A stretch of 64,000 nt of DNA from Portulaca oleracea. Taxonomy: Eukaryota > Streptophyta > Magnoliopsida > Caryophyllales > Portulacaceae. The stretch's first letter is position 1. Every line of letters begins with the position of its first letter. The notes below the pieces were generated by a model. That model did not search any database. It was given only the letters and a program-made list of their open reading frames with translations, and was not told the origin of the DNA. A program made the position numbers and the translations under genes. The DNA lies in contig CM055876.1 of assembly GCA_029582165.1 (NCBI GenBank), forward strand, positions 21,479,001 through 21,543,000. Reading direction: 5' to 3'. Shown piece after piece: positions 34,425 through 45,880 of this stretch.

Positions 34425-34719
34425 AGAATATGAATCTTGATACATAAAGATCACAAAAAAAAAACTCATGGGTTTGGGGTTAGCACGCGGGGATGAGAGG
34501 GGGTTGGGTTCGGATTGTGTTTGGGCTATGGGTTTTTTTGTGGAGCTAATGGTTCTTTATGAGTTCTTGATGAATTCTTGATGAATTCTTGATGAGTTCT
34601 TGGAAGAACTCTGTGGCGTGTGATGGAGAGATGGTAGGAACGTTTTTGTGATGGAAAGTTTTGTAGAAAGATGGTTCAAGAACTAAGAGAATCAAACTCC
34701 TAAGCTCTGATACCAATTT
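34425..34719 (-). other. 5' leader and intact PBS of the nested C copy
   Basis: Noncoding; plus-strand GCTCTGATACCA at 34704-34715 is the complement of TGGTATCAGAGC. It also holds reversed GAACTCATCAA repeats near 34560-34605. Confidence 0.75.
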
Positions 34720-35808
34720 TGATGCATAATGGGACCAAGGGATGATCTCATTACATACAATCTAAGGATCTTTAAAAACGAAGATAGGAATCTCCCTTCT
34801 CTAAGTTCCAAAGAACCAAAAATGGAATAGAAATGGATGAAAAAGATGGAAAGAACTATGAAAGATGATTTCCATATGAATGGAAATGATGAACGAATGG
34901 GTGAACGAATGTAGGAATGTTGAAAACGAATGGATTGATGAATCTATCTTATGATTTAGCACTTTAGATGTGTAAATGAAAGATAGAAACAATGAAAATG
35001 CAATTGAAAGAATTCTAATGAATCAAACGAAACTCACTAGAATGATAGAATGATAATGGCTCTTTGAAGAATCTTGGAGGATACAGCCACACCACCTTCA
35101 AGAATGCTTCAAATCCTTCCTATCACCACCAAGGACGCCAATCTTGGATAGAAGAAGGGGATAGTTTCCGTCCTCCCTCAAGAGAAACGAAGAGACTAGC
35201 ACAAAGCTAGAGAGAACAACACATCATGTGTTTGATTGTATTTGATATATGATTGAATGAATGAATACAATGGCACCCAAGGGGTCTATTTATACTACTC
35301 TAAGACTCCCTTGGACGTGCACCTAGGGTTCAAGAAACCAAGAATCAACTATTACATCATATATCCTACTTATGACATCATAAACTCTAAAATACAACTC
35401 TAGAAAGAAATTGCTATAACTCCTTCAATACTTGTCCCTTTTCAATGATTCAAAAACCATTGGAAAGCTTATTGAAAGATCTCCAATCTGTCTTCTTATG
35501 ATTTCCTCAATAGACGTATGGATCTAGAATTATAGAGCAAAATATCGAAATGTACTTGATGGAGTCTTTTGCTGCCGTGAGAGATGACTTTTCAATAAGG
35601 ACTTGAGAATGATTTAAGCTCATTGAAGTCCTCCAAATGTGAGAGTAACTCCATATAAGCTTAGAAGTGTGAGGACTAAGCTTAGAGTACCTTCAAGGTC
35701 CTTTACGCCTTTTACCTTGATAAACCTAAGACGACACTTGTAGCTTCAAACTGGATTAAGGTCCTTGTAGCTAGACCTTGATGGATATAGCTAGGCAAAT
35801 ATACATCA
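34720..35808 (-). mobile_element. 5' LTR of the nested minus C copy
   Basis: 1089 bp in reverse; plus-strand TGATGCATAATGGG to GGCAAATATACATCA. Together with 28227-29337 it forms the outer parts of a large inverted repeat. Confidence 0.9.
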
Positions 35809-35869
35809 GAGAAGTTGTAAACTCATAAGAAGGAACAAGAGAAGTGATGTCAATAACACATATGGGAAG
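35809..35869 (+). pseudogene. Continuation of the plus C element 3' coding end
   Basis: Begins with the second GAGAA (35809-35813) and matches the family A sequence after the KGIYDDFKAFKK domain (near 17940-18000). It is interrupted after 61 bp by the first LTR of array B at 35870, which is a third level of nesting. Confidence 0.78.
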
Positions 35870-36715
35870 TGATGCATAATTGATGGCCTTATGCATCAAG
35901 GTCAACCATGGAGACTTTACTATCCTACTCCAAGGCATTTCAAGCGACATCACGGGCATCTCTACTCCTAGAGGACTATTGAGCTCCTTATCACAAGGGC
36001 CTTAAAGTTCTAATCAAGCCATATGATAGAGCTTTCTCTTATGTACATTTTGGTTTTTGAATCTTTAGAATTGGAGTTGTATTTTAGGAGATATTGTATT
36101 TTCTTTAAATGATGTCATAATTGAGTGGGATAATGTAAGCCCTTAAAGGGCCTAATCATGAAGAGGAGTGACGCCTAAGGGGAGGTTTCCTACTATAAAT
36201 ACCCCCCTAGGGGTGCCTTGTAAACATATCTCATATTCATACATTCAATACAATGTCTAAAGTTGGTGCTTTAGTTCTCTCTAGTTTTGGCTAGAAAACG
36301 AATTCCCTTTGGGTTTTTCGTGTGAAATCTTCTCTTCTAATCCAAGATTGAGCATTCTTGGGTGGTGAAAGGAGGAGTAGGAGCTCTTGAAGATTGTGGT
36401 GTGGCTGTAGCAATTGGAGAGGCTTCGTTGCTCAATTCTATCAAGTTCTTTCTCTCGTTTCTCGTTTGGTTCATCATCATTGTAAGTCGTTTGATTTCTT
36501 TTTGTTTTGCTAGTTGTGAATTCACTTGATTGTCTTCAAATTCATGATTAAACTCACGAATCAGCCCCTAAATCATCTATATCTTTTGGCCTTTGATCTC
36601 ATATTTCATTCCTTATTTCGTTCCATCTTTGATTCATCTCTTGCAAGTTCTTACTTGTGATATGATCCTTGTTCTTTCTTGGCATTTTGGTTATCTTGTG
36701 ATCCATTATGCATCA
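35870..36715 (+). mobile_element. LTR, family B, copy B0 (left end of array)
   Basis: 846 bp, TGATGCATAATTG to TTATGCATCA; PBS TGGTATCAGAGC at 36719-36730. Left flank is C coding sequence ending GGGAAG. Confidence 0.9.
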
Positions 36716-37109
36716 ATTTGGTATCAGAGCTATGTTTAGATGAATCTCCTTTGTTTCTTGCATGAATCTTGGACCTTGTATTGTCACAAAATCACATAAA
36801 CCCTACGTTATACACGCCCCTTTGATAGTTCTTCCAAGAACTCATCGAGAACTCATCAAGAACCCATCAAGAACTCATAAAGAACCCGTAGCTCCTCAAA
36901 GAACCCTTGTCCTAAACACAAACCAAGCCCAAATCCGTCCCTTTCCCTCGTGAGTTCATATGACATCAAGTTGATTTCTAATGGCAAACGATGAATCTAA
37001 ATCAAATGAGGTTTATGAACCTTAGCAACAAATAGCATTTTTGCGTGTGCAATTGGGTAAACAAATGGAAGAGAATAAAATGCTACGTGAAGGTTCTCTA
37101 CGTGATGGT

Positions 37110-37114
37110 GTTTC
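37110..37114 (+). repeat. Target-site duplication GTTTC of the solo LTR (left)
   Basis: GTTTC before TGATGCATAATGAG; repeated at 38069-38073 after the solo LTR. Uninterrupted B copies have a single GTTTCGTCACA here. Confidence 0.88.
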
Positions 37115-38068
37115 TGATGCATAATGAGACCAAGGGATGATCTCATTACACAATATCTAAGGATCTTTAAAAACGAAGATAGGAATCTCCCTTCTCAAAG
37201 TTCCAAAGAACAAAAAATGGAATACAAATGGATGAAAAGGATGGAAAGAACTATGAAAGATGATTACCAAATGGATGAAAATAATGAACGAATGGACAAA
37301 CGAACGATAAATGATGATGAACGAATCAAGCTTGGACGTGTTTGATGAAGAACAAACGTTTCTTGTTGAATGCTTGATGAATTCTTGTTGAATTCTTGAT
37401 GAATAACACGAAATGGATTATAAATGGATGAATAACGACGGATAGATGATGGCTTTTGAAGACTCTTGGAAGGATATAGCCACACCACCTTCAAGAGACC
37501 TTCAATTCCTTCATTTCACCACTAAGGATGCCAACCTTAGCTAGAAGAAGGGGATGATTCGAATCCCACAAGAGAGAAACGAAAAACACCTAGCATGAAA
37601 GCTAGAATGAACACACCATGTGTTTGAAATCTAAAAATTCAATGTGAATGAATTGATTTACAAAGCACCTTAGGTGGGGTATTTATAGTAGAGAACCCTC
37701 CCTTATGGCGTGTACAACATCAAGAAACTAGCCCATATTGGCTAACATCATTTATCCTAATGCTTACATCATAAAGAAAACAATGTACTAAACTATATTA
37801 CAAATATGAATAACTCCTTGGATTCTCATCCAAACTTAAAGATTCTTGAACCATATGAAAGCTCTTGGAATGTAGAATAATCCTCTCTAGGATGATTTCT
37901 ATGATAGCTTCATGGTCCTTGAATTAAGGAGCAAAAGTATACGATCACATGAGTTGATCCCTTCCAACTAGAGAGATATATGAGAGACTTGAGCTCTTCT
38001 TCCTTCTAGGTGAGTATTAGATGTCCCCATGGTTGACCTTGATGCATAAGGCCATCAACTATGCATCA
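37115..38068 (-). mobile_element. Solo LTR, mosaic family D/B type
   Basis: 954 bp. The plus-strand left end (TGATGCATAATGAGACCAAG) matches D U5. The right end (GGTTGACCTTGATGCATAAG to ATGCATCA) matches the B U3 start. The middle (e.g. AACCCTCCCTTATGGCGTG) is found in no other LTR here. A solo LTR results from LTR-LTR recombination after insertion. Confidence 0.86.
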
Positions 38069-39466
38069 GTTTCGTCACAAAGTGAAAGTAGTTCGAAGTC
38101 TAAAAGGCATGATCGTTTGGATTTTAAAGTAGAAGTTCCCGAATTTGATGGTAGTCTTAATGTTGAGGATTATCTTGATTGGATACATACCGTTGAACGT
38201 GTCTTTGAGTTGAAAGATTGTAGTGATGAGCTCAAGGTGAAGTACGTTGCTTTGAAATTAAGAAAGCATGCTAGTATTTGGTGGACTAACCTTCAAAAGA
38301 AGAGAGTTGCAAAAGGGAAAGAAAAGATCCGTTCTTGGGATAAGATGAAGTCAAAATTGCAATCCAAGTTTCTTCCCCAATCATACGTCCACGACAACTA
38401 CTACAAGTGCAAAAGCTTGTCGAGGCTCTAAATCGGTCGAAGAATACACAAGGGAGTTTGAACACCTCCTTTGGCGTTGTGATCTCAAGGAGAAGGAACC
38501 ACAAGTTACGATGCGTTACTTGATTGGTTTGAATGATTGGATCGTCGTATAGTTGAATTATATTCCTATGAATCCCTTGATGAGCTAAGTAACTTGGCTA
38601 TGAAAGTGGAAAGACAAAGGAAGGAAAGAGCCAAGGAACCTCAAAGACCCTATACCCCACTCCCTTACTCTCAAACACAATCAAAGCTCCACAAAATCAG
38701 CCCCATCCTCCCTTAAACCCTACGCCAAACCCACAATAAACCAGCCACAAAATCCCCATCCAAAACCCAAGTCCAAGAACCAAGAACATTAGCTCCAAGA
38801 AGGTGTTTCGATGCGAGGTTGGGACATTATGCTTGGAGTGTCCAACAAGCGAGTAGTGTCTTTGGTGGAATACCAAGTGCTTTATATGTAGAGCGGAGTA
38901 TGAGAAGAAGAAGAAGTTAGGGTTGGCGAAGATGAGGAAGATGTAGTAGAAGAATATGTGGAAGAGCCGGATGAAGGAGAACTACTTGTGGTAGAAAGGG
39001 CCTTGAATATCACAAATGTGCCGAAAGATCAATTACAAAGAGAAGCAATTTTCCGCTCTCGTTGTACCATCCAAGGGAGAGTATGCTCCTTGATCATAGA
39101 TGGAGGAAGTTGCACCAATGCCGCCTCTACAACAATGGTCAAGAAGTTGCAAATAGAGATTAGCCCACATCCCACCCCCTACACAATACAATGGCTAAAC
39201 CTTGGGCAAGGCATTCGTGTGGATCAACAAGTTTTGGTGAGTCTTTCAATTGGAAAGAATTATCAAGATTCATTGTGCTGTGATATAGTTCCCATGGATA
39301 CTTGTCATGTTTTATTGGGAAGACCATGGTTATATGATAGACATGTCATACATGATGGGAGGGCCAACACTTACACTCTCGCCATCAACCAAAAGAGGAT
39401 CACTTTGGCACCTCTTGATCCACCATCTCGGCAAAAGGAGAAACGTCATATTGTGTCAATCATGAA

Positions 39467-40312
39467 TGATGCATAATTGATGGCCTTATGCATCAAGGTC
39501 AACCATAGAGACTTTACTATCCTACTCCAAGGCATTTCAAGTGACATCACGGGCATCTCTACTCCTAGAGGACTATTGAGCTCCTTATCACAAGGGCCTT
39601 AAAGTTCTAATCAAGCCATATGATAGAGCTTTCTCTTATGTACATTTTGGTTTTTGAATCTTTAGTATTGGAGTTGTATTTTAGGAGATATTGTATTTTC
39701 TTTAAATGATGTCATAATTGAGTGGGATGATGTAAGCCCTTAAAGGGCCTAATCTTGTAGAGGGGTGACGCCTAAGGGGAGGTTTCCTACTATAAATACC
39801 CCCCTAGGGGTGCCTTGTAAACACATCTCATATTCATACATTCAATACAATGTCTAAAGTTGGTGCTTTAGTTCTCTCTAGTTTTGGCTAGAAAACGAAT
39901 TCCCTTTGGGTTTTTCGTGTAAAATCTTCTCTTCTAATCCAAGATTGAGCATTCTTGGGTGGTGAAAGGAGGAGTAGGAGCTCTTGAAGATTGTGGTGTG
40001 GCTGTAGCAATTGGAGAGGCTTCGTTGCTCAATTCTATCAAGTTCTTTTTCTCGTTTCTCGTTTGGTTCTTCATCATTGTAAGTCATTTGATTTCTTTTT
40101 GTTTTGCTAGTTGTGAATTCACTTGATTGTCTTCAAATTCATGATTAAACTCACGAATCAGCCCCTAAATCATCTACATCTTTTGGCCTTTGATCTCATA
40201 TTTCATTCCTTATTTCGTTCCATCTTTGATTCATCTCTTGCAAGTTCTTACTTGTGATATGATCCTTGTTCTTTCTTGGCATTTTGGTTGTCTTGTGATC
40301 CATTATGCATCA
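39467..40312 (+). mobile_element. LTR, family B, copy B1
   Basis: 846 bp. 5' hairpin TGATGCATAA (39467-39476) and TTATGCATCA (39486-39495). Also a GCCCTTAAAGGGC palindrome at 39736-39748 and a TATAAATA box at 39791-39798 between CCTAAGGGG and CCCCCCTAGG. PBS TGGTATCAGAGC at 40316-40327. Confidence 0.92.
39771..39809 (+). promoter_or_regulatory. Family B LTR promoter core (TATA in inverted repeat)
   Basis: CCTAAGGGG, then TATAAATA, then CCCCCCTAGGGG. Same geometry as in LTRs A and E with different surrounding sequence. Confidence 0.6.
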
Positions 40313-40433
40313 ATTTGGTATCAGAGCTATGTTTAGATGAATCTCCTTTGTTTCTTGCATGAATCTTGGACCTTGTTTTGTCACAAAATCACATAAACCC
40401 CACGTTATACACGCCCCTTTGATAGTTCTTCCA

Positions 40434-40500
40434 AGAACTCATCAAGAACTCATCAAGAACCCATCAAGAACCCATCAAGAACTCATAAAGAACCCGTAGC
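40434..40500 (+). repeat. Leader minisatellite, GAACTCATCAA-type units
   Basis: About six 11-base units (GAACTCATCAA, GAACCCATCAA, GAACTCATAAA) between PBS and gag. The unit number varies between copies (for example one more at 43073-43143). Confidence 0.75.
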
Positions 40501-40588
40501 TCCTCAAAGAACCCTCGTCCTAAACACAAACCAAGCCCAAATCCGTCCCTTTCCCTCGTGAGTTCATATGACATCAAGTTGATTTCTA

Positions 40589-42118
40589 ATGGCAAACGAT
40601 GAATCTAAATCAAATGAGGTTTATGAACTTGAGCAACAAATAGCATTTTTGCGTCTGCAATTGGGTAAACAAATGGAAGAGAATAAAATGCTACGAGAAG
40701 GTTCTCTACGTGATGGTGTTTCGTCACATGGTGAAAGTAGTTCGAAGTCTAAAAGGCATGATCGTTTGGATTTTAAAGTAGAAGTTCCCGAATTTGATGG
40801 TAGTCTTAATGTTGAGGATTATCTTGATTGGATACATACCGTTGAGCGTGTCTTTGAGTTGAAAGATTGTAGTGATGAGCTCAAGGTGAAGTCGTTGCTT
40901 TGAAATTAAGAAAACATGCTTCTATTTGGTGGACTAACCTTGAAAGAAGAGAGTTGCAAAGGAAAGAAAGATCATTCTTGGGATAAGATGAAGTCAAAAT
41001 TGCAATCCAAGTTTCTTCCCCAATCATACGTCCACGACAACTACTACAATTTGCAAAAGCTTGTCGAGGCTCTAAATCGGTCGAAGAATACACAAGGGAG
41101 TTTGAACACCTCCTTTGGCGTTGTGATCTCAAGGAGAAGGAACCACGAGTTACGGTACATTACTTGATTGGTTTGAATGATTGGATCGTCATATAGTTGA
41201 ATTATATTCATATGAATCCCTTGATGAGCTAAGTAACTTGGCTATGAAAGTGGAAAGACAAAGGAAGGAAAGAGCGAGGAACCTCAAGACCCTATACCCC
41301 ACTCCCTTACTCTCAAACACAATCAAAGCTCCACAAAATCAGCCCCGTCCTCCCATAAACCCTACGCCAAACCCACAATAAACCGTGACAAAATCCCCAT
41401 CCAAAACCCAAGTCAGAACCAGAACATTAGCTCCAAGAAGGTGTTTTCGATGCGAGGTTGGGACATTATGCTTGAGTGTCGAACAAGCGAGTAGTGTCTT
41501 TGGTGGAATACCAAAGTGCTTTATATGTAAATGGAGTATGAGAAAGAAGAAGAAGTTAGGGTTGACGCCAAAGATGAGGAAGATGTAGTAGAAGAATATG
41601 TGGAAGAGCCGGATGAAGGAGAACTACTTGTGGTAGAAAGGGCCTTGAATATCACAAATGTGCCGAAAGATCAATTACAAAGAGAAGCAATTTTCCGCTC
41701 TCGTTGTACCATCCAAGGGAGAGTATGCTCCTTGATCATAGATGGAGGAAGTTGCACCATTGCTGCCTCTACAACAATGGTCAAGAAGTTGCAAATGGAG
41801 ATTAGCCCACATCCCACCCCCTACACAATACAATGGCTAAACCTTGGGCAAGGCATTCGTGTGGATCAACAAGTTTTGGTGAGTCTTTCAATTGGAAAGA
41901 ATTATCAAGATTCATTGTGCTGTGATATAGTTCCCATGGATACTTGTCATGTTTTATTGGGAAGACCATGGTTATATGATAGACATGTCATACATGATGG
42001 GAGGGCCAACACTTACACTCTCGCCATCAACCATAAGAGGATCACTTTGGCACCTCTTGATCCACCATCTCGGCAAAAGGAGAAACGTCATATTGTGTCA
42101 ATCATGAATGATGCATAA
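40589..42118 (+). pseudogene. Family B Gag-protease, copy B1
   Basis: Gag N-part open 40589-40903; lost where AAGTACGTT reads AAGTCGTT. Zinc knuckle frame altered near 41450. The acidic linker plus protease is open 41531-42118, with TIAAST instead of TNAAST after IIDGGSC. Ends IMNDA in the next LTR; no PPT. Confidence 0.8.
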
Positions 42119-42952
42119 TTGATGGCCTTATGCATCAAGGTCAACCATAGAGACTTTACTATCCTACTCCAAGGCATTTCAAGTGACATCACGGGCATCT
42201 CTACTCCTAGAGGACTATTGAGCTCCTTATCACAAGGGCCTTAAAGTTCTAATCAAGCCATATGATAGAGCTTTCTCTTATGTACATTTTGGTTTTTGAA
42301 TCTTTAGTATTGGAGTTGTATTTTAGGAGATATTGTATTTTCTTTAAATGATGTCATAATTGAGTGGGATGATGTAAGCCCTTAAAGGGCCTAATCTTGT
42401 AGAGGGGTGACGCCTAAGGGGAGGTTTCCTACTATAAATACCACCCTAGGGGTGCCTTGTAAACACATCTCATATTCATACATTCAATCTGATGTCTAAA
42501 GTTGGTGCTTTAGTTCTCTCTAGTTTTGGCTAGAAAGCGAATTCCCTTTGGGTTTTTAGTGAAATCTTCTCTTCTAATCCAAGATTGAGCATTCTTGGGT
42601 GGTGAAAGGAGGAGTATGAGCTCTTGAAGATTGTGGTGTGGCTGTAGCAATTGGAGAGGCTTCGTTGCTCAATTCTATCAAGTTCTTTTTCTCGTTTCTC
42701 GTTTGGTTCTTCATCATTGTAAGTCATTTGATTTCTTTTTGTTTTGCTAGTTGTGAATTCACTTGATTGTCTTCAAATTCATGATTAAACTCACGAATCA
42801 GCCCCTAAATCATCTACATCTTTTGGCCTTTGATCTCATATTTCATTCCTTATTTCGTTCCATCTTTGATTCATCTCTTGCAAGTTCTTACTTGTGATAT
42901 GATCCTTGTTCTTTCTTGGCATTTTGGTTGTCTTGTGATCCATTATGCATCA
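42109..42952 (+). mobile_element. LTR, family B, copy B2
   Basis: 844 bp; R region reads TCAATCTGATGTC where B1 reads TCAATACAATGTC. PBS TGGTATCAGAGC at 42956-42967. Confidence 0.9.
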
Positions 42953-43239
42953 ATTTGGTATCAGAGCTATGTTTAGATGAATCTCCTTTGTTTCTTGCAT
43001 GAATCTTGGACCTTGTTTTGTCACAAAATCACATAAACCCCACGTTATACACGCCCCATTGAAAGTTCTTCCAAGAACTCATCAAGAACTCATCAAGAAC
43101 TCATCAAGAACCCATCAAGAACCCATCAAGAACTCATAAAGAACCCGTAGCTCCTCAAAGAACCCTCGTCCTAAACACAAACCAAGCCCAAATCCGTCCC
43201 TTTCCCTCGTGAGTTCATATGACATCAAGTTGATTTCTA

Positions 43240-44770
43240 ATGGCAAACGATGAATCTAAATCAAATGAGGTTTATGAACTTGAGCAACAAATAGCATTTT
43301 TGCGTCTGCAATTGTGTAAACAAATGGAAGAGAATAAAATGCTACGAGAAGGTTCTCTACGTGATGGTGTTTCGTCACATGGTGAAAGTAGTTCGAAGTC
43401 TAAAAGGCATGATCGTTTGGATTTTAAAGTAGAAGTTCCCGAATTTGATGTTAGTCTTAATGTTGAGGATTATCTTGATTGGATACATACCGTTGAACGT
43501 GTCTTTGAGTTAAAAGATTGTAGTGATGAGCTCAAGGTGAAGTACGTTGCTTTGAAATTAAGAAAACATGCTTCTATTTGGTGGACTAACCTTCAAAAGA
43601 AGAGAGTTGCAAAAGGGAAAGAAAAGATCTGTTCTTGGGATAAGATGAAGTCAAAATTGCAATCCAAGTTTCTTCCCCAATCATACGTCCACGAAACTAC
43701 TACAAGTTGCAAAAGCTTGTCCAAGGCTCTAAATTGGTCGAAGAATACACAAGGGAGTTTGAACACCTCCTTTGGCGTTGTGATCTCAAGGAGAAGGAAC
43801 CACAAGTTACGATGCGTTACTTGATTGGTTTGAATGATTGGATCGTCATATAGTTGAATTATATTCATATGAATCCCTTGATGAGCTAAGTAACTTGGCT
43901 ATGAAAGTGGAAAGACAAAGGAAGGAAAGAGCCAGGAACCTCAAGACCCTATACCCACTCCCTTACTCTCAAACACAATCAAAGCTCCACAAAATCAGCC
44001 CCATCCTCCCTTAAACCCTCGCCAAACCCACAATAAACCCGACACAAAATCCCCATCAAAACCCAGTCCAAGAACCAGAACATTAGCTCCAGAAGGTGTT
44101 TCGATGCGAGGTTGGGACATTATGCTTGAGTGTCCAAACAAGCGAGTAGTGTCTTTGGTGGAATACCAAAGTGCTTTATATGTAGGCGGAGTATGAGAAA
44201 GAAGAAGTTAGGGTTGACGCCAAAGATGAGGAAGATGTAGTAGAAGAATATGTGGAAGAGCCGGATGAAGGAGAACTACTTGTGGTAGAAAGGGCCTTGA
44301 ATATCACAAATGTGCCGAAAGATCAATGACAAAGAGAAGCAATTTCCCGCTCTCGTTGTACCATCCAAGGGAGAGTATGCTCCTTGATCATAGATGGAGG
44401 AAGTTGCACCAATGCCGCCTCTACAACAATGGTCAAGAAGTTGCAAATGGAGATTAGCCCACATCCCACCCCCTACACAATACAATGGCTAAACCTTGGG
44501 CAAGGCATTCGTGTGGATCAACAAGTTTTGGTGAGTCTTTCAATTGGAAAGAATTATCAAGATTCATTGTGCTGTGATATAGTTCCCACGGATACTTGTC
44601 ATGTTTTATTGGGAAGACCATGGTTATATGATAGACATGTCATACATGATGGGAGGGCCAACACTTACACTCTCGCCATCAACCAAAAGAGGATCACTTT
44701 GGCACCTCTTGATCCACCATCTCGGCAAAAGGAGAAACGTCATATTGTGTCAATCATGAATGATGCATAA
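43240..44770 (+). pseudogene. Family B Gag-protease, copy B2
   Basis: Gag open 43240 to about 43695 in the right frame (LQLCKQMEEN with Gly to Cys); lost at CACGAAACTAC (one C short). In-frame TGA in the linker at about 44326 (CAATGACAAAG). Protease frame open 44384-44770 with IVPTDTC (Met to Thr). PPT-less 3' end. Confidence 0.78.
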
Positions 44771-45597
44771 TTGATGGCCTTATGCATCAAGGTCAACCAT
44801 AGAGACTTTACTATCCTACTCCAAGGCATTTCAAGTGACATCACGGGCATCTCTACTCCTAGAGGACTATTGAGCTCCTTATCACAAGGGCCTTAAAGTT
44901 CTAATCAAGCCATATGATAGAGCTTTCTCTTATGTACATTTTGGTTTTTGAATCTTTAGTATTGGAGTTGTATTTTAGGAGATATTGTATTTTCTTTAAA
45001 TGATGTCATAATTGAGTGGGATGATGTAAGCCCTTAAAGGGCTAATCTTGTAGAGGGTGACGCCTAAGGGAGGTTTCCTACTATAAATACCCCCTAGGGG
45101 TGCCTTGTAAACACATCTCATATTCATACATTCAATGATGTCTAAAGTTGGTGCTTTGTTCTCTCTTCTACAGTTTTGGCTAGAAGCGAATTCCCTTTGG
45201 GTTTTAGTGTGAAATCTTCTCTTCTAATCCAAGATTGAGCATTCTTGGGTGGTGAAAGGAGGAGTAGGAGCTCTTGAAGATTGTGGTGTGGCTGTAGCAA
45301 TTGGAGAAGCCGTTGCTCAATTCTATCAAGTTCTTTTTCGTTTCATCATTTGGTTCTTCTTTTTGTTGTAATAGTTTTGATTTCTTTTTGTTGTAATTCA
45401 CTTGTTCACATGATTGTCTTCAAATTCATGATTAAACTCACAAATCAGCCCTAAATCATCTACATCTTTTGGCCTTTGATCTCATATTTCATTCCTTATT
45501 TCGTTCCATCTTTGATTCATCTCTTGCAGTTCTTACTTGTGATATGATCCTTGTTCTTTCTTGGCATTTTGGTTGTCTTGTGATCCATTATGCATCA
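44761..45597 (+). mobile_element. LTR, family B, copy B3
   Basis: 837 bp with several short losses around 45050-45070 and 45150-45190. PBS damaged (TTGTATCGAGC at about 45600). Confidence 0.88.
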
Positions 45598-45880
45598 ATT
45601 TGTATCGAGCTATGTTTAGATGAATCTCCTTTGTTTCTTGCATGAATCTTGGACCTTGTTTTGTCACAAAATCACATAAACCCCACGTTATACACGCCCT
45701 TTGATAGTTCTTCAAGAACTCATCAAGAACTCATCAAGAACTCATCAAGAACCCATCAAGAACCCATCAAGAACTCATAAAGAACCCGTAGCTCCTCAAA
45801 GAACCCTCGTCCTAAACACAAACCAAGCCCAAATCCGTCCCTTTCCCTCGTGAGTTCATATGACATCAAGTTGATTTCTA

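Larger units (their letters stand above)
28227..35808. repeat. Large inverted repeat (palindrome) of family C
   Basis: Left arm 28227-31636 (LTR plus internal) is the reverse complement, with small indels, of 32421-35808; the spacer is about 0.78 kb. It arose by insertion of one C element head-on into another. Confidence 0.85.
36981..39476 (+). pseudogene. Family B Gag-protease, copy B0, interrupted by a solo LTR
   Basis: ATG 36981 (MANDESKSNEVYE), then an in-frame TAG at about 37020 (two-base change in the codons for LE). It is interrupted after 37114 and resumes at 38069 with the duplicated GTTTC. The gag core is open to about 38410 (EFDGSLNVEDYLDWIHTVE, SIWWTNLQKKR), then frame-broken, with a damaged zinc knuckle near 38810. 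Protease is open from 38958 to 39476 (IIDGGSCTNAAS, HVLLGRPWLYDRH) and ends IMNDA with the stop inside the next LTR: the whole 3' domain and PPT are deleted. Confidence 0.82.

Noticed and set aside
36337..36525. Minus-strand frames (MTYNDEEPNEKREKELD type) repeated in every B LTR
   Set aside because: Antisense of U5 with no conservation beyond the LTR itself; A and C LTRs show none.
40434..40500. Short regular repeats resembling a CRISPR array
   Set aside because: Units are contiguous 11-mers without spacers, in a retrotransposon leader of a eukaryote.
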